From positions 1-64,000 of the forward strand of contig CAVRPP010000011.1 in the NCBI GenBank assembly GCA_963723165.1: a stretch of DNA of 64,000 bases, in the 5' to 3' direction. The position numbers and the translations under genes are program-made. Under the pieces are notes generated by a model that had not been told where the DNA came from, made no database searches, and worked only from the letters and a program-made list of their open reading frames with translations. Of the stretch, positions 19,066-28,362 are shown one piece after another (the stretch's first letter is position 1; each line of letters begins with the position of its first letter). Source of the stretch: UBA4744 sp963723165. Lineage in GTDB: Bacteria > Actinomycetota > Acidimicrobiia > Spongiisociales > UBA4744.

Positions 19066-20361
19066 ATGGAGATAGCCGAACGGTTCCGCCGCGAGGTAGA
19101 GGATCTGGAGCGGGATTGGGATAGCAATCCCCGTTGGAACGGGATCACCCGCGACTACACCGCCGAGCAGGTGGTGCGGTTACGGGGAACGCTGATGATC
19201 GATTACACGCTCGCCAAATATGGTGCCGCCAAGCTTTGGAAGCTGCTGGAAACCGACGATTACGTCAACGCCCTTGGAGCCATGACCGGCAATCAGGCCG
19301 TTCAGATGGTCAAGGCCGGGCTCAAAGCCATCTACTTGAGTGGTTGGCAAGTCGCCGGCGACAACAACCTGGCCATGCAGACGTATCCGGATCAGAGCCT
19401 GTACCCGTCCAACAGCGCCCCGACCCTGGTGCGTCGGATCAACAACGCATTACTGCGTGCCGACCAGATCGAATGGTCGGAAGGCCGCCACGACCACGAC
19501 TTCATCGCCCCCATCGTGGCCGATGGGGAGGCAGGATTCGGCGGGGCTTTGAACGTGTTCGAGATGACGAAGGCGTTCATCGAAGCGGGGGCTGCCGGAG
19601 TCCATTTCGAGGATCAGCTCGCCGCGGAGAAGAAGTGCGGACACATGGGCGGCAAGGTGCTGGTGCCAACCAGCCAGCACGTGCGAACCCTAAAGGCGGC
19701 TCGCCTGGCCGCCGACGTCATGGATGTGCCAACCCTGATCGTGGCCCGTACTGACTCGCTCGGTGCCACGCTGCTGACCAGCGATATCGACGAGCGGGAT
19801 CATCCGTTCGTGAAAGGGACCAGGACCACCGAAGGCTTCTACGACGTTCAGAACGGGATGGAGACGGCGGTTGCCCGGGGGCTGGCCTATGCCCCCTATG
19901 CGGATCTCATCTGGTGTGAGACCAGCCACCCGGATCTCGACGAAGCGAAAGAATTCGCGGATCGAATTCATGCGAAATTCCCCGGCAAGCTGCTGGCCTA
20001 CAACTGTTCGCCTTCGTTCAACTGGAAGATGAATCTGGACGACGCCACGATCGCCACGTTCCAAAAGGAGATGGGGGCGATGGGTTACAAGTATCAGTTC
20101 ATCACGTTGGCCGGGTTCCATTCGCTCAATGCCTCGATGTTCGATCTCGCCAAGGGTTACCGGGAAGAAGGCATGACTGCCTACGTGCGGGTTCAGGAAC
20201 ACGAGTTCGAAATCGAGAAGGATGGCTACTCAGGGGTCAAGCATCAGCGCGAAGTGGGAGCCGGCTACTTCGACGAGGTGGCTCTGGCCATCAGCGGGGG
20301 AGAAGCTTCGACCCTGGCGCTCAAAGGGTCGACAGAGGACGAGCAGTTCCTGGAGCACTGA
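19066..20361 (+). CDS. aceA: Isocitrate lyase
   Basis: The 431-aa TIM-barrel enzyme splits isocitrate to succinate and glyoxylate. The catalytic cysteine motif KKCGHMGGK lies near residue 190, and the metal/substrate blocks VADGEAGFGG and NCSPSFNWK are present. ATG 19066 follows an AGGAGG ribosome-binding site; the frame extends upstream into aceB without biological meaning. With aceB it lets the cell grow on acetate or fatty acids while bypassing the CO2-releasing steps of the TCA cycle. Confidence 0.97.
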   Translation: MEIAERFRREVEDLERDWDSNPRWNGITRDYTAEQVVRLRGTLMIDYTLAKYGAAKLWKLLETDDYVNALGAMTGNQAVQMVKAGLKAIYLSGWQVAGDNNLAMQTYPDQSLYPSNSAPTLVRRINNALLRADQIEWSEGRHDHDFIAPIVADGEAGFGGALNVFEMTKAFIEAGAAGVHFEDQLAAEKKCGHMGGKVLVPTSQHVRTLKAARLAADVMDVPTLIVARTDSLGATLLTSDIDERDHPFVKGTRTTEGFYDVQNGMETAVARGLAYAPYADLIWCETSHPDLDEAKEFADRIHAKFPGKLLAYNCSPSFNWKMNLDDATIATFQKEMGAMGYKYQFITLAGFHSLNASMFDLAKGYREEGMTAYVRVQEHEFEIEKDGYSGVKHQREVGAGYFDEVALAISGGEASTLALKGSTEDEQFLEH

Positions 20362-20409
20362 GGGAGCCGGCTGCAGTTTGAGCGGCCACGTTGCTAGCTT
20401 TCCGTCCCC

Positions 20410-20682
20410 ATGGATGGACAAGCACAGCGTCGGGCTCTGGCGGCTGCCGAGCGCGCTCTCGACGCCCTGGAGTCGGGCCGGGCAGACGCGGCCCGTTCCG
20501 CGGCGCGACGAGCAGCGGAACTCGATCAGGTCGGAGCGTTTTCTGCCTTGCCGCGCGCCGTCGAGCAGGCCAACGACGATCTCGCCAACAATGGCTCGCT
20601 ATCCGAATTGAGTCTGGCGGCCCTCAACGCCGCAGTCGGTCCGGGGCCATTGGAATCCGTTGTGGCTCGACTCGGTCGGTGA
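20410..20682 (+). CDS. Small alanine-rich helical protein, unknown
   Basis: A 90-aa protein rich in Ala, Arg and Glu, predicted to be almost entirely helical (AAAERALDALESGRADAARSAARRAAELD-like stretch, residues 9-38). No family is recognised. TAGCTT lies 9 nt before the ATG, a leaderless-type start shared with its neighbours, which supports it as a real gene. It is the only ORF filling the gap between aceA and the PHP gene. A structural or adaptor role is possible but is only a guess. Confidence 0.6.
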   Translation: MDGQAQRRALAAAERALDALESGRADAARSAARRAAELDQVGAFSALPRAVEQANDDLANNGSLSELSLAALNAAVGPGPLESVVARLGR

Positions 20683-20707
20683 TCGGCGGCGAGTACCCTG
20701 CCCGGCC

Positions 20708-21604
20708 ATGAGCGACTATCACCTGCATCTGCATCCCCACCAGCCGTCCGACGAAGGACCGCCTCCCGGTGAATACCCGCCCGGGCATATCGAGGCGTAC
20801 GTCGACGCTGCGGCCCGGGAGGGGGTGGGCGAACTCGGCTTTACCGAGCATCTGTACCGGTGTGTCGAGTCTCGAGACGCTCTGGGGGATTGGTGGGAAC
20901 GAGAGCCCAATCCCCGGTTGGCGGCGCACACACGGGGATTCGTCGCGCAAGACCGGAATCTCTCCCTCGAGGCCTACGTCACCGCCGTCGAGGACGCCAA
21001 GGCTCGGGGGCTGCCGGTTCTGCTCGGGCTCGAAGTGGACTTCTTCCCGGAGTCGATCGGGGCCGTACTCGAATTGCTCGATCCGTACCCGTGGGATTTG
21101 CTGATCGGCTCCGTGCACTGGATCGGCGGATGGGCGATCGATAGCTCGGCGGCCGGTTCCGAGTGGGAAGACCGCGGTGTCGAGCGCGGCTACAACCAGT
21201 ATTTCGCACTGGAAACCCAACTAGCCGCATCGGGAGCCGTCGACGTCCTGGCCCACGTTGACCTTCCGAAAAAGTACGGGCACCGGTTGCCCGAAGAGCC
21301 GGTACACCATTACGAGGCCGTTGTGGCCGCTGCGGCCGCATCCGGGACCGCAGTCGAAGTCTCGAGCCAGGGGCTGCGGAAGCCGGCTGCCGAGGTGTAC
21401 CCATCGCCCCGGTTTCTCAGCATGTTCTACGAGGCGGGCGTGCCGATCACGCTGGCCTCCGATGGTCACTTTCCCTCCGAGGCTGCCTGGGGCCACGACG
21501 CTGTGGTCGGTGCCGCCCTGGCGGCCGGGTACAGCGAACGGCTGCAGTTCAGGAGGCGGGTCGGCGAGTTGGTGCCGCTCGGCAGCCGTTTGACCGCTGA
21601 TTGA
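20708..21604 (+). CDS. PHP-domain phosphoesterase (histidinol-phosphatase-like)
   Basis: The 298-aa protein opens with the PHP metal motif HLHLHPHQ, followed by GFTEHLY, DVLAHVDLPKKYG and a final SDGHFP, which together supply the metal-binding His/Asp residues. PHP proteins of this size include HisK-type histidinol phosphatases and other phosphoesterases. With no his genes nearby the substrate is uncertain. ATG 20708 is chosen since it directly precedes the metal motif and has TACCCT 8 nt upstream. Confidence 0.85.
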   Translation: MSDYHLHLHPHQPSDEGPPPGEYPPGHIEAYVDAAAREGVGELGFTEHLYRCVESRDALGDWWEREPNPRLAAHTRGFVAQDRNLSLEAYVTAVEDAKARGLPVLLGLEVDFFPESIGAVLELLDPYPWDLLIGSVHWIGGWAIDSSAAGSEWEDRGVERGYNQYFALETQLAASGAVDVLAHVDLPKKYGHRLPEEPVHHYEAVVAAAAASGTAVEVSSQGLRKPAAEVYPSPRFLSMFYEAGVPITLASDGHFPSEAAWGHDAVVGAALAAGYSERLQFRRRVGELVPLGSRLTAD

Positions 21605-21646
21605 GCCTATTTCCGCATCTTCCCGGACCTACTACCGTTTGGGCTC

Positions 21647-22213
21647 ATGAGCGGTGGCCAGATCCACGACGAACATCCTTTTGTGACACCACCGGACCTG
21701 CGCGACCCGGCCCGGCAACTGCGCGGCAGGCTTGCGTCCGGGGTGACATTGCTGACCTCGGGCGGACCGGATGCGCGGACGGGTTTGACGGTGTCTTCGT
21801 TGTTGATTGCCGAAGGCGAACCATCGCGGCTGGTGGCGCTGGTCGGCGAAGCAACCGATCTGTGGTTTGCGATCGAACAGAGCGGTTGCTTTGTGCTTCA
21901 CGTTCTCGGCGTTGATGACCGCCAGATTTCCGATCGGTTTGCCGGGGTGCGGCCGAGTCCTGGTGGCTTGTTTGTCGGCCTCGATGTCGAGGATGGCCCG
22001 TGGGGACCGACGATCAGAACCCTCGGTACCAGGGCGCACTGTCGCCTCGAACGGTCGGTGGAAACCGGCTTTCACCAACTGGTGACGGGACTGATCGATC
22101 AGATCGATCTGGAGGTCCTCGACGAGCCTCTGGTGTACTACCGCGGGCGCTACCGAAAGCTGGGTGATGTTCCGGAACCGAGCCCCGGATCGATTCCGGG
22201 CAGCACTTCCTAA
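21647..22213 (+). CDS. Flavin reductase-like FMN-binding protein
   Basis: The 188-aa protein fits the FMN-binding split-barrel (flavin_reduct) family: LRGRLASGVTLLTS at the N-terminus, GLTVSSLL as the flavin-contacting block, and FVLHVL followed by FAGV. Such proteins supply reduced flavin to monooxygenases or act on small substrates. No partner monooxygenase is adjacent, so the role stays open. It has a leaderless-type start (TACCGT 8 nt before the ATG). Confidence 0.82.
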   Translation: MSGGQIHDEHPFVTPPDLRDPARQLRGRLASGVTLLTSGGPDARTGLTVSSLLIAEGEPSRLVALVGEATDLWFAIEQSGCFVLHVLGVDDRQISDRFAGVRPSPGGLFVGLDVEDGPWGPTIRTLGTRAHCRLERSVETGFHQLVTGLIDQIDLEVLDEPLVYYRGRYRKLGDVPEPSPGSIPGSTS

Positions 22214-22224
22214 ACTCGCCACCG

Positions 22225-23535
22225 ATGTCTTCACCCACCGTTTGGATAACCACCCTCGGCTGTGCCAAGAACCAGGTCGACTCGGACAAGCTGTCGGCGA
22301 TGCTGACCGGGGCCGGATATGCGGCCGCGGCCGATCCCGGCGTGGCCGACGTGGTGATGGTCAATACCTGCGCGTTCATTGAGGCGGCCCGTGAAGAATC
22401 GGTCGAAACGATGCTCGAGCTGGAACAGGCCAGACGTCCGGGCGCCGGTCTCGTGGTGCTCGGCTGCATGGCTCAGCGGTTCGGGGCAGAGATCTCGGAA
22501 GCGTTGCCGGAGGCAGACGCGGTGCTCGGTCTCGATCGATACGGCGAGCTGATCGGGACGCTCGACCGGATCACCAACTGGCAGCCGGTCGGATTGCGCC
22601 GTTCGCCCATGGACATTCTCCATGCAGTCGATCGGCCGACTCCTACCGTTCCCTATGCGTACGTCAAAGTCGCAGAAGGATGCGACAAACCGTGTACCTT
22701 TTGCGCCATTCCGCTGATCCGGGGGAAACAGCGATCCCGCCGGCCGGCCAACATCCACGATGAAATCAGTGCTTTGACGGCTGCCGGAGTCCAGGAGATC
22801 GTGCTGGTCGCCCAGGACCTGGCCTCCTACGGCAGGGATATCGACGCACCGGGAGGTCTCGTCGATTTGCTCCGGTTCGTCTCCGACATCGATGGATTGC
22901 GCCGTCTCCGATTGCTGTATCTGTATCCAAAGGAAATCCGCCGGAACCTGATCGAAGAAATAGCCGTCAATCCACTGGTCGTACCGTATTTCGATCTCAG
23001 CCTCCAGCACGCAGAGGAGCGCCTTCTGCGTGCGATGAAAAGGCCCGGCAGTGGGAGCCGGTATCTCGACCTCATCGGTGAGATCAGGACTGCATCTCCC
23101 GAAGCTTCGCTCCGCTCCAGTTTCATTGTCGGATTTCCGGGAGAGACCGACGACGACGTCGAGACACTGGCTGCGTTTCTCAATACCGCCCGGCTCGATT
23201 GGGCCGGATTCTTCCCGTACTCGGCTGAGGAGGGGACGCCTGCCGCCGGTCTTGCCGGTCGGATCGATCCGGAAACAGTCACCGAACGATTGCGCTACTT
23301 GCAGACGATCCAGGACGGAATCACCGAGCAAGCCAACCGGGCGCAGGTGGGCCGCACTTTCGATGTGCTCATCGATCAAGTCGAAGACGGGATTCCGGTG
23401 GGGCGCACCTACCGGGAGGCACCGGAAATCGACGGGATGGTCACACTCGACCGAGGACGACCGGGGGAGTCGGTGCGGGCCACGATCACCGCTTCTTACG
23501 GCATAGATCTAGCGGCCGAAGTGGTGGAAGCATGA
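22225..23535 (+). CDS. rimO: Ribosomal protein S12 methylthiotransferase RimO
   Basis: The 436-aa radical-SAM enzyme adds a methylthio group to an aspartate of ribosomal protein S12. The N-terminal domain holds the auxiliary cluster cysteines (LGCAKNQVDSD, NTCAFIEAA, LGCMAQ). The radical-SAM site CDKPCTFC lies near residue 153, and a TRAM domain closes the protein. The NTCAFI block separates it from MiaB, whose paralogue in this window has NTCTIREN. TAAACT stands 8 nt before the ATG. It overlaps cinA by 4 nt. Confidence 0.94.
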   Translation: MSSPTVWITTLGCAKNQVDSDKLSAMLTGAGYAAAADPGVADVVMVNTCAFIEAAREESVETMLELEQARRPGAGLVVLGCMAQRFGAEISEALPEADAVLGLDRYGELIGTLDRITNWQPVGLRRSPMDILHAVDRPTPTVPYAYVKVAEGCDKPCTFCAIPLIRGKQRSRRPANIHDEISALTAAGVQEIVLVAQDLASYGRDIDAPGGLVDLLRFVSDIDGLRRLRLLYLYPKEIRRNLIEEIAVNPLVVPYFDLSLQHAEERLLRAMKRPGSGSRYLDLIGEIRTASPEASLRSSFIVGFPGETDDDVETLAAFLNTARLDWAGFFPYSAEEGTPAAGLAGRIDPETVTERLRYLQTIQDGITEQANRAQVGRTFDVLIDQVEDGIPVGRTYREAPEIDGMVTLDRGRPGESVRATITASYGIDLAAEVVEA

Positions 23536-24779
23536 TCGTCGAGGTCATCGCCGTCGGAACGGAGCTCCTGCTGGGACAGATCGTGAACGGCAACGCTGCC
23601 CTCATCGGCAGCCGGCTGGCGGAGGAAGGCGTCGACGCTCACTACCAGGTCGTTGTAGGGGACAACGACGAGCGACTGGTGGCGGCGCTGACGACCGCAC
23701 TTGGCCGGGCCGACGCCGTGATCCTCACTGGCGGCATCGGACCTACCCAGGATGACCTCACTCGCGAAGCCATCTGCCGAGCGACCGGGAGGACCATGGC
23801 TTTCTCGGAGGAATATGCAGGCAAGTTGCGAGCCAGATGGGAAGTAACCGGCCGGGTCATGCCGGAGAGCAATCTGCGCCAGGCCGAGTATCCGGAAGGT
23901 TCCGTGCAATTAGCCAACGCCAAGGGAACAGCGCCGGGGATAGCGCTCGAGCATGAAGGCACCTGGATTTTCGCACTTCCCGGAGTTCCGCAAGAGATGA
24001 CGGCGCTGCTCGACGACGAGGTGCTGCCCCGACTCCGTCGCATGGTTGGGGGCCTTTCGGTTGTGAAGAGCCGGCTGTTGCGAAGCTGGGGAATGAGCGA
24101 ATCGCAGGTATCCGAGTTGCTCGACGACCTGTTTCAAGCTTCTGTCAACCCGTCGGTGGCGTTCCTGGCATCGAGCGGCGAGATCAAGGTCCGCATCACG
24201 GCAAAGGCCAACTCCGAAAGTGAGGCCTCTGCCCTCATCGATCCGGTAGAGGCCGAGGTGCGGGACCGCTTGGGGGCGCGCATCTTCGGTAGCGATGGCG
24301 AGACTATCGAGGTGATTGTCCTCAGCATGTTGGAGGATCGGGGCTGGCGTTTGGCGACGGCAGAGTCTGCCACCGGGGGTTTGATTGCCGCCCGTATCAC
24401 CTCGGTACCCGGCGCCTCGCGGGTGTACGTCGGGAGCGTGGTTGCCTATGCCACCGATCTCAAGCTCCGCTTGCTGGGTGTCCCCGCAGAAACCCTGGCC
24501 GGGGAAGGAGTGGTCTCCGAGGCAACGGCCCTGGCCATGGCAGCAGGCGCCGCCCGGCTCCTTGGTGCCGACGTAGGTGTGGCTGTCACCGGATCGGCCG
24601 GCCCGGAGGAACAGGAGCAACCGGCCGGAACCATGGTGATCGGTGTGCACACCCCGGAAGGCGCCGCTGCCCGCACGTTTCGCCTACCGGGCGATCGTGA
24701 GCGGGTGCGAACCTATGCCGGTACCGCGGCTCTGCAGCTGGTCCGGCTGGCCGTTGAAGGCTCCTGGTGGCGAACGTAG
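23532..24779 (+). CDS. cinA: CinA-family protein (nicotinamide-nucleotide amidohydrolase)
   Basis: The 415-aa protein combines an N-terminal MoCF-like domain (VGTELLLGQIVNGN, GGIGPTQDDLTRE) with a C-terminal CinA/PncC deamidase domain (TAESATGGLIAARI, VTGSAGPEEQ). The deamidase part recycles nicotinamide mononucleotide into the NAD pathway; it could thus work with the pncB product at 62.2 kb. Its start overlaps rimO (ATGA). In many Actinobacteria pgsA lies between rimO and cinA; here it is absent. Confidence 0.93.
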   Translation: MIVEVIAVGTELLLGQIVNGNAALIGSRLAEEGVDAHYQVVVGDNDERLVAALTTALGRADAVILTGGIGPTQDDLTREAICRATGRTMAFSEEYAGKLRARWEVTGRVMPESNLRQAEYPEGSVQLANAKGTAPGIALEHEGTWIFALPGVPQEMTALLDDEVLPRLRRMVGGLSVVKSRLLRSWGMSESQVSELLDDLFQASVNPSVAFLASSGEIKVRITAKANSESEASALIDPVEAEVRDRLGARIFGSDGETIEVIVLSMLEDRGWRLATAESATGGLIAARITSVPGASRVYVGSVVAYATDLKLRLLGVPAETLAGEGVVSEATALAMAAGAARLLGADVGVAVTGSAGPEEQEQPAGTMVIGVHTPEGAAARTFRLPGDRERVRTYAGTAALQLVRLAVEGSWWRT

Positions 24780-25327
24780 GGCGCCTCTTTCTGGCGGTCC
24801 CGCTCACCGACGAAGTCCGGGCGGCGCTGGCGGCCCACATCATGGGAATCGTGGAGGGTCGTCCGTTGCCGGGCAAGCCGGTGCCGCCTCCCAACTGGCA
24901 CGTGACGATGCGATTCCTGGGCCCGACCGACGAAGTGGCCAACGATCGTTTGTTGGCCGCCCTGAGCGAGGTCGCCCTGGGCGAACCATTCTCCGTCACG
25001 TTCGGTGGTTTGGGTGCCTTTCCCCGACCGGGACGGGCAACCGTCCTGTGGCAGGCCATCAGCGGCGGGGCGACCCGATTGGAGCACATGGCAGCGCTCA
25101 GCGAAGAGGCCGCCCAACAGGCAGGATTCGCACCAGAGGACCGACCGTTCCATGCGCACCTCACGCTCAGCCGGATCCGTCCCCACCAGGACGTCCGGCC
25201 GCTGATCGAAGCGGTGCCACCGTTTCCAGCCTCACTGGCGGTCGACCGGGTCGTCTTGTACCGGAGTCATCTCGGCCGTGGGGGAGCGAGGTACGAAGAG
25301 CTCGAGAGCTTCCTTCTCAGTACCTGA
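24767..25327 (+). CDS. thpR: RNA 2',3'-cyclic phosphodiesterase (2H family)
   Basis: The 186-aa protein has the two histidine motifs of the 2H phosphoesterase fold: HVTMRFLG near residue 46 and HLTLSRIR near residue 128. Family members open 2',3'-cyclic phosphates at RNA ends. It overlaps the end of cinA by 13 nt and ends about 40 nt before the recA LexA box. The GTG at 24767 is the natural start. The substrate in the cell is not known. Confidence 0.9.
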   Translation: MANVGRLFLAVPLTDEVRAALAAHIMGIVEGRPLPGKPVPPPNWHVTMRFLGPTDEVANDRLLAALSEVALGEPFSVTFGGLGAFPRPGRATVLWQAISGGATRLEHMAALSEEAAQQAGFAPEDRPFHAHLTLSRIRPHQDVRPLIEAVPPFPASLAVDRVVLYRSHLGRGGARYEELESFLLST

Positions 25328-25367
25328 CACCCGGTACCGACCACTGACGACTTGCAATACTTGGCTA

Positions 25368-25381
25368 CGAACATATGTTCG
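25368..25381 (+). promoter_or_regulatory. LexA (SOS) box of recA
   Basis: CGAACATATGTTCG is a perfect 14-bp palindrome matching the Gram-positive/actinobacterial LexA site, 98 nt upstream of the recA GTG start and 41 nt after thpR. It indicates LexA control of recA; lexA itself lies at 31.5-32.2 kb in this window. Confidence 0.93.
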
Positions 25382-25478
25382 ACTAGATTCACATCGCAGT
25401 AAGGAATAGGATTACAGGCGTGTGATTCTGTCACACCGGATCTCTACTCTGGGCACGAATAATCAGAAGGGAGCAACA

Positions 25479-26537
25479 GTGGAACGAGACAAAGCGCTCG
25501 AAATGGCCATGTCGCAGATCGAACGGCAGTTCGGTACCGGGGCGATCATGAAACTTGGTGAGAGCCACCATCAGCGGATGCCGGCCATTTCGACCGGAGC
25601 CTTGTCGCTCGATCTGGCGCTAGGCATCGGCGGCGTTCCACGAGGCAGGGTCGTTGAGATCTATGGTCCGGAGAGCAGCGGAAAAACGACGCTCGCCTTG
25701 CACGTGGTGGCGGAAGCACAGCGCAACGGCGGAATCGCCGCATTCGTAGATGCCGAGCACGCCCTCGACCCCACGTATTGCCGGGCACTCGGTGTCGATG
25801 TCGATGAACTCCTCATCTCTCAACCTGATACCGGCGAGCAGGCACTGGAGATCACCGACATGCTGATTCGCTCCGGCGCCCTCGACGTTGTTGTTATCGA
25901 CTCGGTAGCCGCACTGGTTCCGCGAGCGGAGATCGAGGGAGAGATGGGCGATACGCATGTTGGCTTGCAAGCCCGGTTGATGTCCCAGGCCCTGCGCAAA
26001 CTCACCGGCAGCATCCACCGTTCCCAGACGACGGCCATCTTTATCAACCAGTTGCGGGAGAAGATCGGCGTCATGTTCGGGTCCCCGGAAACGACACCGG
26101 GCGGCCGCGCCCTCAAGTTCTACTCGACCGTTCGCATCGATATCCGCCGGATCGAAGCCATCAAGGACGGACAGGAGAATGTCGGCAACCGGGTCCGTGC
26201 CAAGGTCGTCAAGAACAAACTGGCGCCGCCTTTCCGCCTGGCCGAGTTCGACATCATGTTCGGCGAGGGGATTTCCCGTGAGGGCAGCCTGCTCGACGTT
26301 GCCGCCGACCAGGGCATCGTGAAGAAGAGCGGTGCCTGGTACACCTACGACAGCGATCAACTCGGGCAGGGACGGGAGAACGCAAAACGATTCTTGCGGG
26401 AGAACCCCGAGATCGCCGTTCAATTGCAGGCAAAGGTCCTCGAGGCCGTCGGGTTGCTGGATGACGATGAGGCTGAAGGTGCGGATGAAACGAAGGACGT
26501 TGCCCCGGAACCCAACCCCAAACCAGACAAGAAATAG
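25479..26537 (+). CDS. recA: RecA recombinase
   Basis: The 352-aa protein carries Walker A GPESSGKTT near residue 64, the EHALD block, and a Lys/Asp/Glu-rich C-terminal tail. It forms filaments on single-stranded DNA for homologous recombination and triggers LexA self-cleavage. GTG 25479, preceded by AGAAGGGAG, is preferred to the in-frame GTG at 25422, because RecA proteins start around ERDKALEMA. No intein is present. recX, normally just downstream in Actinobacteria, is missing. Confidence 0.97.
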   Translation: MERDKALEMAMSQIERQFGTGAIMKLGESHHQRMPAISTGALSLDLALGIGGVPRGRVVEIYGPESSGKTTLALHVVAEAQRNGGIAAFVDAEHALDPTYCRALGVDVDELLISQPDTGEQALEITDMLIRSGALDVVVIDSVAALVPRAEIEGEMGDTHVGLQARLMSQALRKLTGSIHRSQTTAIFINQLREKIGVMFGSPETTPGGRALKFYSTVRIDIRRIEAIKDGQENVGNRVRAKVVKNKLAPPFRLAEFDIMFGEGISREGSLLDVAADQGIVKKSGAWYTYDSDQLGQGRENAKRFLRENPEIAVQLQAKVLEAVGLLDDDEAEGADETKDVAPEPNPKPDKK

Positions 26538-26761
26538 GGATCTAACCCGGCGTTGTTCCGGCTCGATCGTGTTAGTGATCGGAAACTTGCCCGTTACAAA
26601 CCGGCGCTGGCGCGGTACGATGGCGTCAGCACACACAAAACGTACAAAAAAACCAACCAATTGGAATCGATTTCGTGAAATACAACAGGGATCTCTGGGA
26701 GCGGGAGGTGTTTCGAGCGAGGCGAACGGCCTAGCCCGGAACTTCGATCGGTTGATGTGTG

Positions 26762-26787
26762 TGCCGGACCCCGGTGGGGGTTCGGCA
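26762..26787 (+). terminator. Hairpin in the recA-rny gap
   Basis: An 11-bp stem (TGCCGGACCCC / GGGGTTCGGCA, one G-T wobble) with a 4-nt loop GGTG lies 35 nt before the rny ATG, in a 284-nt gap with no recX or other convincing gene. It could end the recA transcript or control rny. Confidence 0.5.
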
Positions 26788-26821
26788 TTCCTATTTCAGA
26801 GTTCGCCGGAAAGCAGGGACG

Positions 26822-28362
26822 ATGGATGCGGTCGTTACGATCATCGTCGGTAGCGTCGCTTTGGCCATTGGCCTGGGCGCCGGATTCCTCCTGTTCCGCA
26901 GCCGGGTGCGCCATTCGAATGTCAACGCCGATACATCGGCCGAAGATGTTGTCTTGCAAGCCAGGCAAGAAGCCCAGCGGTTACTGGGTCGAGCAGAAGA
27001 TGAAGGCAGAGCCAAGGCCGACGCCTATCGGGAGCGAGAAGAGGCGGCTCTCGAGCATCGTCGGCTCGAGATCTCATCATCGGAGGAGCGACTCAACCAA
27101 CGCGAGCAGACTCTGGAGCAACGGGCCGGTAATCTTGCGCAGCGTGAACAGATGCTCATTCACCGTGAGAGGGAAGCGTCTGATTCCCGGGCCGAGGCCG
27201 ACGAGATCAAGGAACAGGCCCGTGGCGAACTGCAGCGTTTGGCCGGGTTCGATGCCAACGCGGCCAAGCAACAGCTGCTCGAGCAGGTCAAGGACGAAGC
27301 CCGCCGCGAGGCAATGATCCTCGTTCGGGATATGGAGATCAAAGCCCGGGAGGAAGCGGATCGTCGAGCCCGCAGAATTCTCACGACGGCCATCCAACGC
27401 CTCGCCTCGGAGGTCGTTACCGAAACAACGGTTTCGATCGTCGAACTGCCCTCAGACGATATGAAAGGCCGGATCATCGGCCGTGAAGGACGCAATATCA
27501 GGGCTTTTGAGGCCACTACCGGGGTCAACCTCGTCGTCGACGATACCCCCGAGGCGGTCTCTGTTGCCTCATTTGACCCGGTCCGGCGCGAAGTCGCCAG
27601 GATCGCCCTCGAACGATTGGTCGCCGATGGACGCATCCACCCTGCCTCGATCGAGGAGGCCTATGAGAAGGCGCAGGCCGAAGTCGAGCAGAGCGTCCGG
27701 GATGCCGGCGAGTGGGCACTCCTGGAGGTCGGTATCTCTCGCCTCCATCCCGAACTGGTGACGCTGTTGGGCCGGCTCAAGTACCGGACGTCGTACGGGC
27801 AGAATGTCTTGAATCATCTGGTCGAAGCCGCACATGTGGCCGGGATGCTTGCGTCCGAACTGCAAATCGATCCGGGCGAGGCCAAACGGGCGGCGTTGCT
27901 GCATGACATCGGTAAGGCCGTCACCCACGAGGTCGAAGGTTCGCACGCCCTGATCGGCGCCGAGATCGCCCGCCGCTTTGGTGAGGATCCGGCCATCGTT
28001 CACGGTATTGAGGCCCACCACAACGAGGTGGAGCCGCGCACGCTAGTTGCGGTGCTGGTACAGGCAGCTGATGCGGTGTCCGCCGCCCGTCCGGGGCGCG
28101 CCGCGAAGCTCTGGAATCGTATGTGCGACGGTTGGAGCGTCTTGAGAAGCTAGCCCTGGATTTCGAAGGTGTTGAGAAGGTCTTCGCCATGCAAGCCGGT
28201 CGCGAAGTGCGGGTAGTGGTTGATCCGGGCTCAGTAGACGACCTTGGAGCTTCGGACCTGGCCCGGCGCATCGCCAAACGTCTCGAAGAGGACTTGCAGT
28301 ATCCCGGTCAGATCCAGGTCACCGTCATCCGCGAGCTGCGTGTGACGGACTACGCCCGGTGA
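26822..28362 (+). pseudogene. rny: Ribonuclease Y, split by a single-base frameshift
   Basis: The first part (ATG 26822 to TAG 28153) shows a membrane anchor (residues about 4-23), a long charged coiled coil (about 25-190), a KH domain (GRIIGREGRNIRAFE) and an HD nuclease domain (LLHDIGKAV). At 28093-28096 the frame is lost in a G run; downstream the expected C-terminus (SYVRRLERLEKLA … PGQIQVTVIRE … DYAR) continues in the -1 frame to 28362. Adding one G restores a normal full-length protein. RNase Y is an inner-membrane endonuclease that starts mRNA decay. Loss of only the last ~80 residues may be tolerated, but an assembly error is equally likely. Confidence 0.88.

Noticed and set aside
22231..23379. 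382-codon antisense frame across rimO
   Set aside because: Shadow of a certain gene; no domain or start signal.
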